Below, piece after piece: positions 1 to 7,325 of a stretch of 7,398 bases of DNA. Origin of the DNA: Gemmatimonadaceae bacterium (GTDB taxonomy: Bacteria; Gemmatimonadota; Gemmatimonadetes; Gemmatimonadales; Gemmatimonadaceae); the NCBI GenBank assembly GCA_014378185.1, contig JACMOE010000426.1:1-7398 (forward strand), read 5' to 3'. Under the pieces are notes generated by a model. The model worked only from the letters and a program-made list of their open reading frames with translations. It was not told the DNA's origin and did no database searches. Within the stretch, counting starts at the first letter, position 1. The number at the start of each line of letters is the position of its first letter. The translations under genes were made by a program, and so were the position numbers.

Positions 1-2031
1 GCATCGCGACATCAAGCCGGAGAATGTGCTGCTCTCGAGCGGCACCGCCGTGGTCACGGACTTCGGAATTGCGAAAGCCCTGACGGCGTCGCGCACGAGT
101 GATGGCATCGCATCGCGCGACGACCAGGGCACGCTCACGCAGGTCGGCAGCAGCATCGGCACGCCGGCGTACATGGCACCGGAACAGGCGGTGGGCGACG
201 CCGTCGATCATCGGGCGGATCTGTATGCGTGGGGCGTGGTAGCCTACGAGCTGCTGGCAGGGGCGCATCCATTTGCAGGAAAGACCGGTACGTCGCAGCT
301 GATTGCCGCACACATCGCCGAGACGCCGCGAGCCCTCATCGACCTCGCGCCGCGCATCCCGCGCGACGTGGCGGCGCTGGTGATGCAGTGCCTGGCCAAG
401 GCGCCATCGGACCGTCCGGAGAGCGCGACCGCGGTGCGCACGCGGCTGGAGCATGTGGTGACGCCGAGCGGGGAGCGTCCGGCGGGGATCCGTCCGCGTG
501 CGCTCCGGGCGCGCTTCATCGCGCCTGCGCTGGTGCTGCTCGCCGTCGTCGCGTGGGCCGTGACACGCCAGCGGGCCGGCACGTCGCCGGTGCCAAGCGC
601 GACGACGGCCGCCACCGACTCCACCGCGCCCGTGCGCTCGCTGGTGGTGCTCCCGTTCGAAAGTGTGGGCGGCGACACCGCCAACGCCTACTTCGCCGAG
701 GGCATGGCGGACGAACTCTCGGACGCGCTCTCGAAAGTCCCAGGTTTGCAACTCGCCGGTCGCAGTTCCGCGGCCACGTTCCGCGGAAAGTCGGCGTCGC
801 CGCAGGAGATCGGCGCGGCGTTGAAGGTGGGCGCAGTGCTCGAAGGCACGGTGCGTCGTGCCGGGGGAAAACTGCGCGTGTCCACCCAGCTCACCAACGC
901 CAGCAGTGGCCTCGTGCTGTGGAGCGAGACGTTCGATCGCGACGCGAAGGACGTGTTTGCGGTGCAGGACGATATCACCAAGGCCATCGTGAGTGCGTTG
1001 CGCGTCACGTTGGCTGGTGGCGCGGGCAACGCACCAACCGCCACCCGCGGTACCGACGATCTCGAGGCGTACGATCTGTATCAGCGTGGCATGTACTTCT
1101 ATCAGCGCCGCGGACCGGGCGTGACCCGCGCCCTCGCGTACATGCAGCAGGCGGTGGCCCGGGATCCGCAATTCGTGGACGCGCAGGCCATGCTGGGGCT
1201 GATCTGGCCTACACCAATACGCCCATGCGCGATGCGCTGCCGCAGGCGCGCGCGGCGAGCGAACGGGCGGTCCGTCTCGACTCCAGTTCGGCCAACGCCT
1301 GGACCGCGTTGGGGGCAGCGCGGACATACGAGTACCAGTGGCGGGCCGCGGAGGACGCGCTGCGCCGCGCGCGTCGCTTGAATCCGCGGAGCATGCTTGC
1401 GCACTTCTACCTCTCCCGATTGCTCCTCACGACCGGCCGCGTAGACGATGCCGCCGTGGAGATTCAGCAGGCGACGACGCTCGATCCTGTCAATTTCCCC
1501 AATCTGATCGTGTCGGCCCTGACCTTATCGATCGCCGGCAGGCACGACGAAGCGATCGCGGCCGGTGATCGTGCTTGGGAAGCAGACTCGACGAGCACCG
1601 CGGCGCAGCAGCTGGGCGCGATCGCCCTGTTGCGCGGTGGTCGGACGAGCGATGCACGACGCCGTGCCGACGTCACGCTGCGATTGGCTCGTGATACGGT
1701 GGATGCCGCTGCCTCCGCGTACGTCATCGGCGTTGCCGGCGACACGGCACGAGCGGCCGACATGGCTCGTGCCCTGAGCCGACGCGCCACCGATCATCCG
1801 CGCGTCAACTATTCCCTGACGCGGGCGTGGCTCGGCGCCGGCAACTCAGCAGAGGCGCTGTCGGCACTCGAGCGCGCCGTGTCGCATCAAGAACCGATCG
1901 TCTCCCTCGTCCCGTTCTCGGACGCGAGCTACGATCCCCTCCGCGCCAGCCCGCGCTTCGCCGCCCTCGTGCGCAAGCTGGGCCTCGATGTGGCGTTGTT
2001 CACGTCGCCGACTGGCGGGCGGCCGCGGTAG
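1..2031 (+). CDS. Membrane Ser/Thr protein kinase with TolB_N-like and TPR domains (5' partial, apparent frameshift)
   Basis: This is the 3' part of a PknB-type kinase that phosphorylates Ser/Thr on unknown targets; the N-lobe lies before the window. Residues are numbered from the first full codon (base 2). The catalytic loop HRDIKPEN is at residues 1-8, DFG at 20-22 and APE at 59-61. The activation segment is long, with an extra Ser/Asp-rich stretch before GTPAYMAPEQ. One hydrophobic helix spans about residues 172-187. A TolB_N/FlgO-like domain follows (about 212-338, starting RSLVVLPFESVGGD), then TPR-like helical repeats to the C terminus. At the G run 1195-1198 the frame moves from phase 2 to phase 1. 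Read as is, translation ends at 1381; with one extra G it continues as 'MLGADLAYTNTPM' to the TAG at 2029-2031, giving 676 residues. Both frames encode clear family sequence on their own side of the break, so this was one gene. Whether the break is real or a sequencing error cannot be told here. Confidence 0.85.
1195..1198 (+). other. Frameshift site in the TPR kinase gene (G4 run, G5 expected)
   Basis: Upstream codons read ...GCC ATG CTG GGG in phase 2. Downstream, GCT GAT CTG GCC TAC reads as TPR sequence in phase 1. Adding a single G to the four-G run joins the two frames without loss of any residue (Met-Leu-Gly-Ala-Asp-Leu-Ala-Tyr). A one-base loss in a homopolymer is the simplest explanation. 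I see no classical slippery heptamer that would suggest programmed frameshifting. Confidence 0.8.
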
Positions 2032-2128
2032 GCCACCCCAATATTCGCTCGTCCAACATTGGACCCATGCGTGGTGCGGCCCTGCGGCCGTAGTGGCCGG
2101 CGACCGTCGCGCTTCGGGTCGTGGCTTC

Positions 2129-2377
2129 CGCCTGAGCCCCGCCAGCTTCGCCCGCTTCATCGGCGACTTCCGGAACGCCGCGCTGAACGCGTCCTGATCC
2201 AGCGCCATGGTGTCGTGCGCCAGCGTCAGCGCGTCCTTCCGATCACGGGAGTCACGCGCCTGCAACGGCGAATCGTCCGCGAGGGCCTCAGAGAACTTCC
2301 GGTTCCACGGACACACGCTCTGGGAGATGTGCCGGTATAACCGTTTTCAGATCGAGCTTGCGACGGGCCTGCGAACG
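2129..2377 (-). pseudogene. queG: Decayed internal/C-terminal fragment of queG, repeat copy 1
   Basis: Read on the minus strand, this encodes a stretch recognisable as part of epoxyqueuosine reductase, the iron-sulfur and cobalamin enzyme that makes queuosine in tRNA. Visible pieces are 'KRLYRHISQSVCPWN' (family form roughly NRLYGCDICQxVCPWN) and, further on, 'FRKSPMKRAKLAGLRR'. The first two cysteines of the CxxCxxxCP cluster motif are lost (replaced by Arg/His with a codon deletion, and by Ser). A TGA stands in frame just before KRLY, where the family has Gly of 'IGN'. The catalytic N-terminal half is absent, and after LRRK the sequence leaves the family. It cannot make a working enzyme. 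It starts about 100 bases after the TPR kinase stop, on the opposite strand. It aligns without gaps to 6782-7030. Confidence 0.7.
2129..2377. repeat. Dispersed 249-bp repeat, copy 1 (queG-derived)
   Basis: Hand alignment with 6782-7030 gives 249 ungapped positions with about 48 mismatches, roughly 81% identity. The best-conserved core is around 'CTCTGGGAGATGTG' and 'CGGTATAACCGTTTT' (about 2319-2347). Both copies have the same orientation in the window. I saw no terminal inverted repeats or target-site duplication. Confidence 0.8.
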
Positions 2378-3093
2378 TTGAACCCTGCCAGAGCCTGACG
2401 CGGGCCGTGCGTTGGGATGCGGCACCCGCCAAGCGGTCATGATGCCACCCGCCGGTGCGCAGTCCTGCTCCCGCAGCGCTTCGAGGTCGACCCGCTCGCG
2501 TGTCCCACCGGCCGCGGCGCGATGCGCATCGTCGCGCTCAGGACGCAGCCGTCGGTGATGGACCAGATCCGCACCCGCGCTGCGCCACCGACCCAAGCCG
2601 GCGCGCGGAGTCCCCCCTCGACCCGGGGACCGGCCGGGCCGGGTGCCCCGCGACGTCCCGCGGCGGGACACCGGGCCCCCTGAGCCCACTGAGCCTCACC
2701 CCGACAACCCGCCCCCCGGGACGTTCGGCGCGGGCGTCAGTCCCACCGGGGCCTCCGACCGGTCCCCCGCAGACCCCGGGACACCCGCGGCCCCCACGCC
2801 GAACGGCCCGCGAGGCACACCGGCGCGGTGGCGGGTGCGCCGTCGCCCGTTCACCGGTGCTCGCACGCAAGGGAGCGCGGCCTCTCTTACTCGTGCCCCG
2901 ATTGAATTTCCTATCCCGACAGACGGTCGCTCGAGGACCGTCCCCTGCGTCGGGTTGGCCAGTGCGTGTGACGATCGCGACGACATGTGGCAGGTCATGC
3001 GTCGTCGAGCGGGCTCGCTACGGCTGGGGGCTCGTAAGTCCGGTGATCTGCTCGACCGCCGGGTGCTCACCGCGGCCCCCGGCGACCAACGCG
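2378..3093. other. Stretch without a supported gene, with a very GC-rich block
   Basis: Reading frames open here on both strands, but their translations are Pro/Arg/Gly-rich and low in complexity. None resembles a known family or has a convincing ribosome binding site. A hand count over 2581-2880 gives about 81% GC, against about 68% in a sampled stretch of the kinase gene. The plus strand is rich in C runs and repeats the motif GGGAC. From about 2881 the composition returns to normal, still without a recognisable gene. The stretch may be eroded DNA between two gene remnants. Confidence 0.6.
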
Positions 3094-3840
3094 TCAGCGC
3101 ACGACCTGCTCGGTGATCGCGCCGGTGGACGACATCACCGCAACGGACAGGCGCCCTTCCGCGAAGGCCACCCGGTCAGCGTACGACAGGGGCAGCGATC
3201 CACGCGCGTCGGTGCGGTCCGGGCCCATCAGGCGGGCCACCACGCGCACGGCGTCGTCGGGGATGGTCAGCTGCACCACCACGGGCGCGCTGCCCGACGT
3301 ACCGGACGCTGGGCCGGTGATGACGCCTCCGCCACGACGACGCAGCACGACCGCGGCGAGCTGACTGGCGCCCGACGCGTGCACCTGCCAGCGCAACGCG
3401 TTGTGTACCGCATCGACGGTGAGCTGCGTGGTGACCGTGGTACTGCCCGCGCGCGTGGACACGGTGATCGGCCGGGCGACGGGAGCGACGCCGTTGACCA
3501 GTGCCGGCGTGGTAGACGGTGCTCGGCGCCGGGGCCCGGACTGCTCGAACGCATAGGCAAGCGAGACGAGGCGTGCGTCGGTGAAGCCCTTGCCGAGCAG
3601 CTCAACGCTCACCGGCAATCCATCCCCGGTGAAGCCGATCGGGATGGCGATGCTCGGCAGTCCGCTCTGCGCGCCAAGCTGGCAGGTGCTGCCCGGCTGT
3701 ACCTGTCCGGGGAACGCGGCCACCGCGCTGGTGGCTGGCAGTGAGGTCGCGACGCTGAACACGGCTGAGTTCAGCCGCGTGTCGGGACTCTCCCTCGCCG
3801 AGCTGACGCCGTTCGTGCGAGGGTGAGGTCCATGCGGCGT
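3094..3840 (-). pseudogene. C-terminal remnant of an amidase-signature enzyme with a CHRD-like tail
   Basis: Numbering is from the GTG at 3762. Residues about 25-74 match the C-terminal end of amidase-signature hydrolases: 'SGLPSIAIPIGF', then DGLPVSVELLG and LVSLAYAFEQ, followed by RRRAPSTTPAL. The catalytic Ser-cisSer-Lys part and the Gly/Ser-rich signature should lie upstream, but the frame is closed by TAG (plus-strand bases 3841-3843) and no amidase sequence is seen beyond in any frame, so the 5' part has been lost. Residues about 95-222 are Val/Thr/Ala-rich and beta-like, ending LSVAVMSSTGAITEQVV. They resemble a CHRD-type domain loosely; that label is uncertain. The frame stays open to a TGA at 3094-3096, so the loss may be recent or the fragment may still be translated from GTG 3762. 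It points away from the downstream kinase gene. Confidence 0.65.
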
Positions 3841-4038
3841 CTAATGCGTCGCCGACGAACCGGCGCGGTTGCCTCATCCGGAGCAGGTGCGCAGACTGCC
3901 CGTGTCGAGCGGAGCTGAAATAGTGGGACTCAGCCTCTTCCGCCGCTTTCCATCGCACGCGCTCCGCTCGGTCTCGTGCCGGACGCTCTGCCGCCACGCC
4001 CTGCCCGCACGACTCCCGTATGCGCCACACCGCACCAC

Positions 4039-6720
4039 ATGAGTGACATCGTCGACCGCCTGTCCGCCTCGCTGGCCGACCGCTACCGTGTTGGACGCGA
4101 ACTCGGCCAGGGCGGCATGGCCACCGTGTATCTCGCGCACGACCTCAAGCACGAGCGCGATGTCGCGATCAAGGTGCTGCATCCCGACCTCGGTGCGGCG
4201 CTCGGCGGCGAGCGGTTCCTGAGCGAAATCCGCACCACCGCCCGCCTGCAACACCCGCACATCCTGCCGTTGCTCGATAGCGGTGAAGCCGACGGCCTGC
4301 TGTACTACGTGATGCCGCTGGTCACCGGCGAGACGCTGCGCGCCCGACTCGAGCGCGAGCGCCAGCTCCCGATCGCCGACGCGGTGCGCATCGCCCGCGA
4401 AGTGGCGAGTGCGCTCGATTACGCGCACCGTCAGAACGTGATCCACCGCGACATCAAGCCGGAGAACATTCTCCTGCACGACGGCAGCGCCCTCGTGGCC
4501 GACTTCGGCATTGCGCTCGCGGTGCAGAGCGCCGGCGGCCAGCGCATGACGCAGACGGGACTCAGCCTCGGCACCCCGCAGTACATGTCGCCGGAGCAGG
4601 CGATGGGCGAACGTACCATCGACGCGCGCAGCGACATCTACGCGCTGGGCGCGGTGACATACGAAATGCTGTCCGGTGACGCGCCATTTACCGGTAACAG
4701 CGTGCAGGCGATCGTGGCGAAGGTGCTGACGGAAAAACCCACGCCGCTGCACACACTGCGTGACACCGTCACGCCATCAGTCGAGCAGGCCGTGTTCACG
4801 GCGCTCGCCAAGCTGCCGGCCGATCGCTTCGCGACGGCAGCCGAATTCAGCGCCGCGCTTGGAAACACGGGCTACGGCACCAGCAGCAGTGACGCACGAC
4901 CCGCCGCCGCCGGCTCCCGCACCAGTCGCCGCGCGACCATGACAGCCGGCGCCGTTGCGCTCGTCGCCGTCGCCTTCGCGGCGCTCGGATGGTTGCGTCC
5001 CACGCCGTCAGCCGGCGTGCTGCGCTACGACATGCAGCTGCCGCCAGTGTTCACTGGCGCGGCCGGGCAGGAGCAGGTCCCGAAGCCATCGCCCGATGGG
5101 TCGTACCTCGTCTTCTTCGGACCGCGCAACGAGCCGGGAGCAGTCGGCGCGCAACTCTGGATCAAGCGGCGCGCGAGCCGCTCCGCCGTGCCGATCGCCG
5201 GCACCGCAGACGCGCAGGCGTTCACGATCTCACCCGACGGCGCGTGGGTGGCGTTCGTCGTGGGCAATGCCGTGTTGAAGGTGCCGGTGGACGGCGGCGC
5301 GCCCGTCACGTTGGCCAGATCGGAGGCCAACCCGTACTTCGGCATTGCGTGGCTCGATGACGGCACGATCGTGTACACGCGCGGTGCGCCCAAGCTGTCC
5401 GTGGCCAGCGTGTCGTCAAATGGGGGCGCCTCGTCCGCGGCCTGGGTGGTGGCCGATACCGCGCGAGAGGTGGTCGTCGCCCCGATCAGTGGAACGCGTG
5501 CGGTGCTGTTCTATCGCTGCGCTAACACCCAGTACGCCTGCGACCTCTGGGTCGGCGACCTCGGAACGCAGCAGCGCACGCTCGTGCTGAAAGGGGTGAA
5601 GTGGGCGCGGTACGCCGAGTCGGGCCACCTCGTGTACGCGCAGGATGGGCGGCTGATGGCCGACGAGTTCGACCCGCGCTCCTTCATTCTGCGCGGACAG
5701 CCCACCGTGCTCGCCGACAGCATCACGCGGGGCGACTCGCCATTCGAGTTTTCGCGGTCGGGTACGCTCGTCACGCGGAACGAACGGGACACCGGCCCCG
5801 GCGCCTACGAGATGATGTGGGTCGATCGCACGGGGCGCGCAACGCCCGTGGACTCGGCGTGGCGGTTCGACATCACGCGCTACGTCGCCGACCACGGGTG
5901 GGCGCTCTCGCCGGATGGATCGCGGCTGGCGATCGGACTCTATACCGACGCAGGCGATGATATCTGGGTCAAGCAGCTCCCTCGTGGGCCGTTGTCACGG
6001 GTCACGTTCGACCCGCTGCCGCAGATGCGTCCGCGATGGAGCGCCGACGGTCGTCTGGTGACCTTCATCTCCGGTCGTCCGGGCGCGCTGCAGCACCGCG
6101 CCGATGGTCTTGGTGGCGATTCGTTGTTGAAGGGTGGCGTCGTCGACGAGGCCGTGCTGTCGCCGGACGGTGTGTGGCTCGTGCCCCGCACGGGTTCGAA
6201 CGGTTCCGTCGCGGGTGGCCGCGACATCACCGGTGTACGCACCGGTGCCGACACCACGCGCGTCCCGCTCATCGTCACGCCGTTCGACGAGGAAGCGATC
6301 GCGCTGTCGCCCGACGGCAAGTGGATCGCCTACCAGTCCGACGAGACGGGGCGCACCGAAGTATTCGTGCGTGCCTTTCCGAACACCAGTGCGTTCAAGC
6401 ATCAGGTGTCGAATGGCGGCGGCGTCGCGCCGCTCTGGTCGCGTGATGGGCGCGAGCTGTTCTTTGTAAGCCCGGGCTCCGACATGATGTCGACCCGCGT
6501 GACCGCGGGCTCACCCATCGCAATCGCCGCGCCGTCACCACTCTTTCACATCGCCGATGATCTGCTGAAGGTGGAGTACGTATACTACACTCCGTGGGAT
6601 GTCGCTGCCGATGGTCGCTTTATCATGGCCCGCACGCGTACCGGGACGAAGGGGACTGCCACATCGGTCGTCGTCGCCGAGAACTGGCTGACGGAGTTGC
6701 GCGAACGAATGATGCGTTGA
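4039..6720 (+). CDS. Membrane Ser/Thr protein kinase with C-terminal WD40/TolB-like beta-propeller
   Basis: Complete gene of 893 residues, a PknB-type eukaryotic-like kinase. The ATP loop is GxGxxxxxV at 23-30 and the ATP-binding lysine is K45 (VAIK). The catalytic loop HRDIKPEN is at 136-143 (D138), DFG at 155-157 and GTPQYMSPE at 178-186, with Thr/Ser residues just before it as likely autophosphorylation sites. All key catalytic residues are present, so it should be active. A single membrane helix lies at about 303-320. The rest (about 320-893) is a beta-propeller with many PD40/WD40-like repeats (SPDGSYLVFF, SPDGAWVAFV, SPDGSRLAIG, SADGRLVTFI, SPDGKWIAYQ, SRDGRELFFV), probably outside the cytoplasm as sensor or binding platform. 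I chose the ATG at 4039 because family members begin a few residues before 'DRYRVGRELG'; the frame is open further upstream (GTG 3976), but that extension is low-complexity. No clear Shine-Dalgarno precedes 4039. Ligand and targets are unknown. Confidence 0.93.
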   Translation: MSDIVDRLSASLADRYRVGRELGQGGMATVYLAHDLKHERDVAIKVLHPDLGAALGGERFLSEIRTTARLQHPHILPLLDSGEADGLLYYVMPLVTGETLRARLERERQLPIADAVRIAREVASALDYAHRQNVIHRDIKPENILLHDGSALVADFGIALAVQSAGGQRMTQTGLSLGTPQYMSPEQAMGERTIDARSDIYALGAVTYEMLSGDAPFTGNSVQAIVAKVLTEKPTPLHTLRDTVTPSVEQAVFTALAKLPADRFATAAEFSAALGNTGYGTSSSDARPAAAGSRTSRRATMTAGAVALVAVAFAALGWLRPTPSAGVLRYDMQLPPVFTGAAGQEQVPKPSPDGSYLVFFGPRNEPGAVGAQLWIKRRASRSAVPIAGTADAQAFTISPDGAWVAFVVGNAVLKVPVDGGAPVTLARSEANPYFGIAWLDDGTIVYTRGAPKLSVASVSSNGGASSAAWVVADTAREVVVAPISGTRAVLFYRCANTQYACDLWVGDLGTQQRTLVLKGVKWARYAESGHLVYAQDGRLMADEFDPRSFILRGQPTVLADSITRGDSPFEFSRSGTLVTRNERDTGPGAYEMMWVDRTGRATPVDSAWRFDITRYVADHGWALSPDGSRLAIGLYTDAGDDIWVKQLPRGPLSRVTFDPLPQMRPRWSADGRLVTFISGRPGALQHRADGLGGDSLLKGGVVDEAVLSPDGVWLVPRTGSNGSVAGGRDITGVRTGADTTRVPLIVTPFDEEAIALSPDGKWIAYQSDETGRTEVFVRAFPNTSAFKHQVSNGGGVAPLWSRDGRELFFVSPGSDMMSTRVTAGSPIAIAAPSPLFHIADDLLKVEYVYYTPWDVAADGRFIMARTRTGTKGTATSVVVAENWLTELRERMMR

Positions 6721-6741
6721 GCGCGAGTGATGCAACCTCGG

Positions 6742-7030
6742 TCAACGTTCGGCTTCGTTCCTCAGCACCACGGCCGCATTTCGCCGGAGCCCCGCCAGCT
6801 TCACCCGCTTTATCGGTGACTTCCGGAAGGCCGCGCTGAACGCGGCCTGATCGAGCGCCAGGATGTCTCGCGCCAGCGTCACCGCGTCTTTCCCCGCAAC
6901 GAACTCCCGCGCCCGGAATGGCGAATACTCCGCCAGTTCGACCGAGAACTTCACGTTCAACGGGCAGACACTCTGGGAGATGTGTCGGTATAACCGTTTT
7001 GAGATCGTCCTCCTGACGGGGCGTCGAACG
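6742..7030 (-). pseudogene. queG: Decayed internal/C-terminal fragment of queG, repeat copy 2
   Basis: The minus-strand reading gives 'VRRTISKRLYRHISQSVCP', then LNVKFSVELAEYSPF, KDAVTLARDILALDQAAF and 'FRKSPIKRVKLAGLRRNAAV', ending VLRNEAER and TGA at 6742-6744. This follows the epoxyqueuosine reductase C-terminal half closely, including 'LRRNAAVVL'. It lacks two cluster cysteines, has Leu for the Trp of CPWN, and lacks the whole catalytic N-terminal domain and the end of the protein. It retains more of the family sequence at its 3' end than the copy at 2129-2377. The frame is still open through the shared part, unlike copy 1, which has a TGA. It ends 22 bases after the beta-propeller kinase stop, convergent with it. 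Confidence 0.72.
6782..7030. repeat. Dispersed 249-bp repeat, copy 2 (queG-derived)
   Basis: Partner of 2129-2377, same orientation, about 81% identical by hand count with no gaps. The conserved edge near 7030 lies 18 bases from the stop codon of the DUF2442 gene. Differences are spread along the element and concentrate between about 6892 and 6945. Confidence 0.8.
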
Positions 7031-7047
7031 AGCTCGTCGCGTGAACG

Positions 7048-7314
7048 CTAATCGGCGGAAGTCACGCGTGACATCAGCGGAAAATCCGCGGGCTGCCTGA
7101 TCGACGCGACGGCAACGTCGACGTCCAGCATCGGCCAGTACAGATGATGTGCCGATGGCCACTCCACCGTCGTGATCTGCTCGATGGTCGCCGTGCGGAA
7201 CCACGGGAACTCAGCGAAGGGGATATGCAACTCTTCGTTGCCGAGCAGCAGCCAGAGCCCGTGCCGCGAGATGTGGGTGACCTCAGCGACCGAAGCGGCG
7301 GATCCAATCATCAT
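7048..7314 (-). CDS. DUF2442 family protein
   Basis: Small protein of 88 residues. It shows the typical DUF2442 pattern: 'HGLWLLLGNEELHIPFAEF', then PWFRTATIEQI, HHLYWPMLDVDVAV and IRQPADFPL. The usual length of this family is about 80-100 residues, so it appears complete. I chose the first ATG of the ATG-ATG pair (7314-7312) because a good ribosome binding site, GGAGGGG, lies a few bases upstream on the minus strand; the frame is open further back (TTG at 7344), but that has no such support. Members are often found beside a DUF4160 gene, a pairing resembling toxin-antitoxin loci; only 84 bases remain upstream here and I do not see DUF4160 sequence in them. The molecular function is unknown. 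The stop is TAG at 7048-7050. Confidence 0.85.
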   Translation of the reverse strand: MMIGSAASVAEVTHISRHGLWLLLGNEELHIPFAEFPWFRTATIEQITTVEWPSAHHLYWPMLDVDVAVASIRQPADFPLMSRVTSAD

Positions 7315-7317
7315 GGA

Positions 7318-7325
7318 TCCCCTCC
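7318..7325 (-). promoter_or_regulatory. Ribosome binding site of the DUF2442 gene
   Basis: On the minus strand GGAGGGG lies about 4-5 bases before the ATG at 7314. It decides the start between this ATG and the upstream TTG at 7344. It is the only strong Shine-Dalgarno I could place in the window. Confidence 0.6.

Noticed and set aside
2051..2064. Inverted repeat GTCCAA-CA-TTGGAC just after the TPR kinase stop, considered as a terminator
   Set aside because: Arms of only 6 bases with a 2-base spacer and no T run after it; expected by chance in a window of this size.
2334..2341. GTATAAC in the repeats, considered as an integron attC core site
   Set aside because: No matching partner core at the right distance and no cassette structure; the sequence is explained by queG homology (codons for Arg-Leu-Tyr on the minus strand).
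2922..2942. Hairpin GACGGTC-7 bases-GACCGTC considered as a terminator or RNA element
   Set aside because: No U tract, no gene ends here, and 7-base arms occur by chance at this window size.
2643..3116. Pro-rich plus-strand frame of 157 codons, possibly a secreted low-complexity protein
   Set aside because: No signal peptide, no ribosome binding site, and composition explained by the GC-rich DNA.
2455..3744. Long plus-strand open frame of 429 codons
   Set aside because: Its translation is Pro/Arg/Gly-rich with no family resemblance, it crosses the very GC-rich block and then runs antisense to the well-supported amidase remnant. High GC alone produces such frames.
3762..3777. Inverted repeat CGGCTGA-GT-TCAGCCG over the GTG of the amidase remnant, considered as an operator
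   Set aside because: It lies inside the preserved amidase frame and no promoter for a minus-strand gene is recognisable; likely chance.
3976..4038. Upstream extension of the propeller kinase from GTG 3976
   Set aside because: The extra 21 residues are low-complexity, and family members start close to the ATG at 4039.
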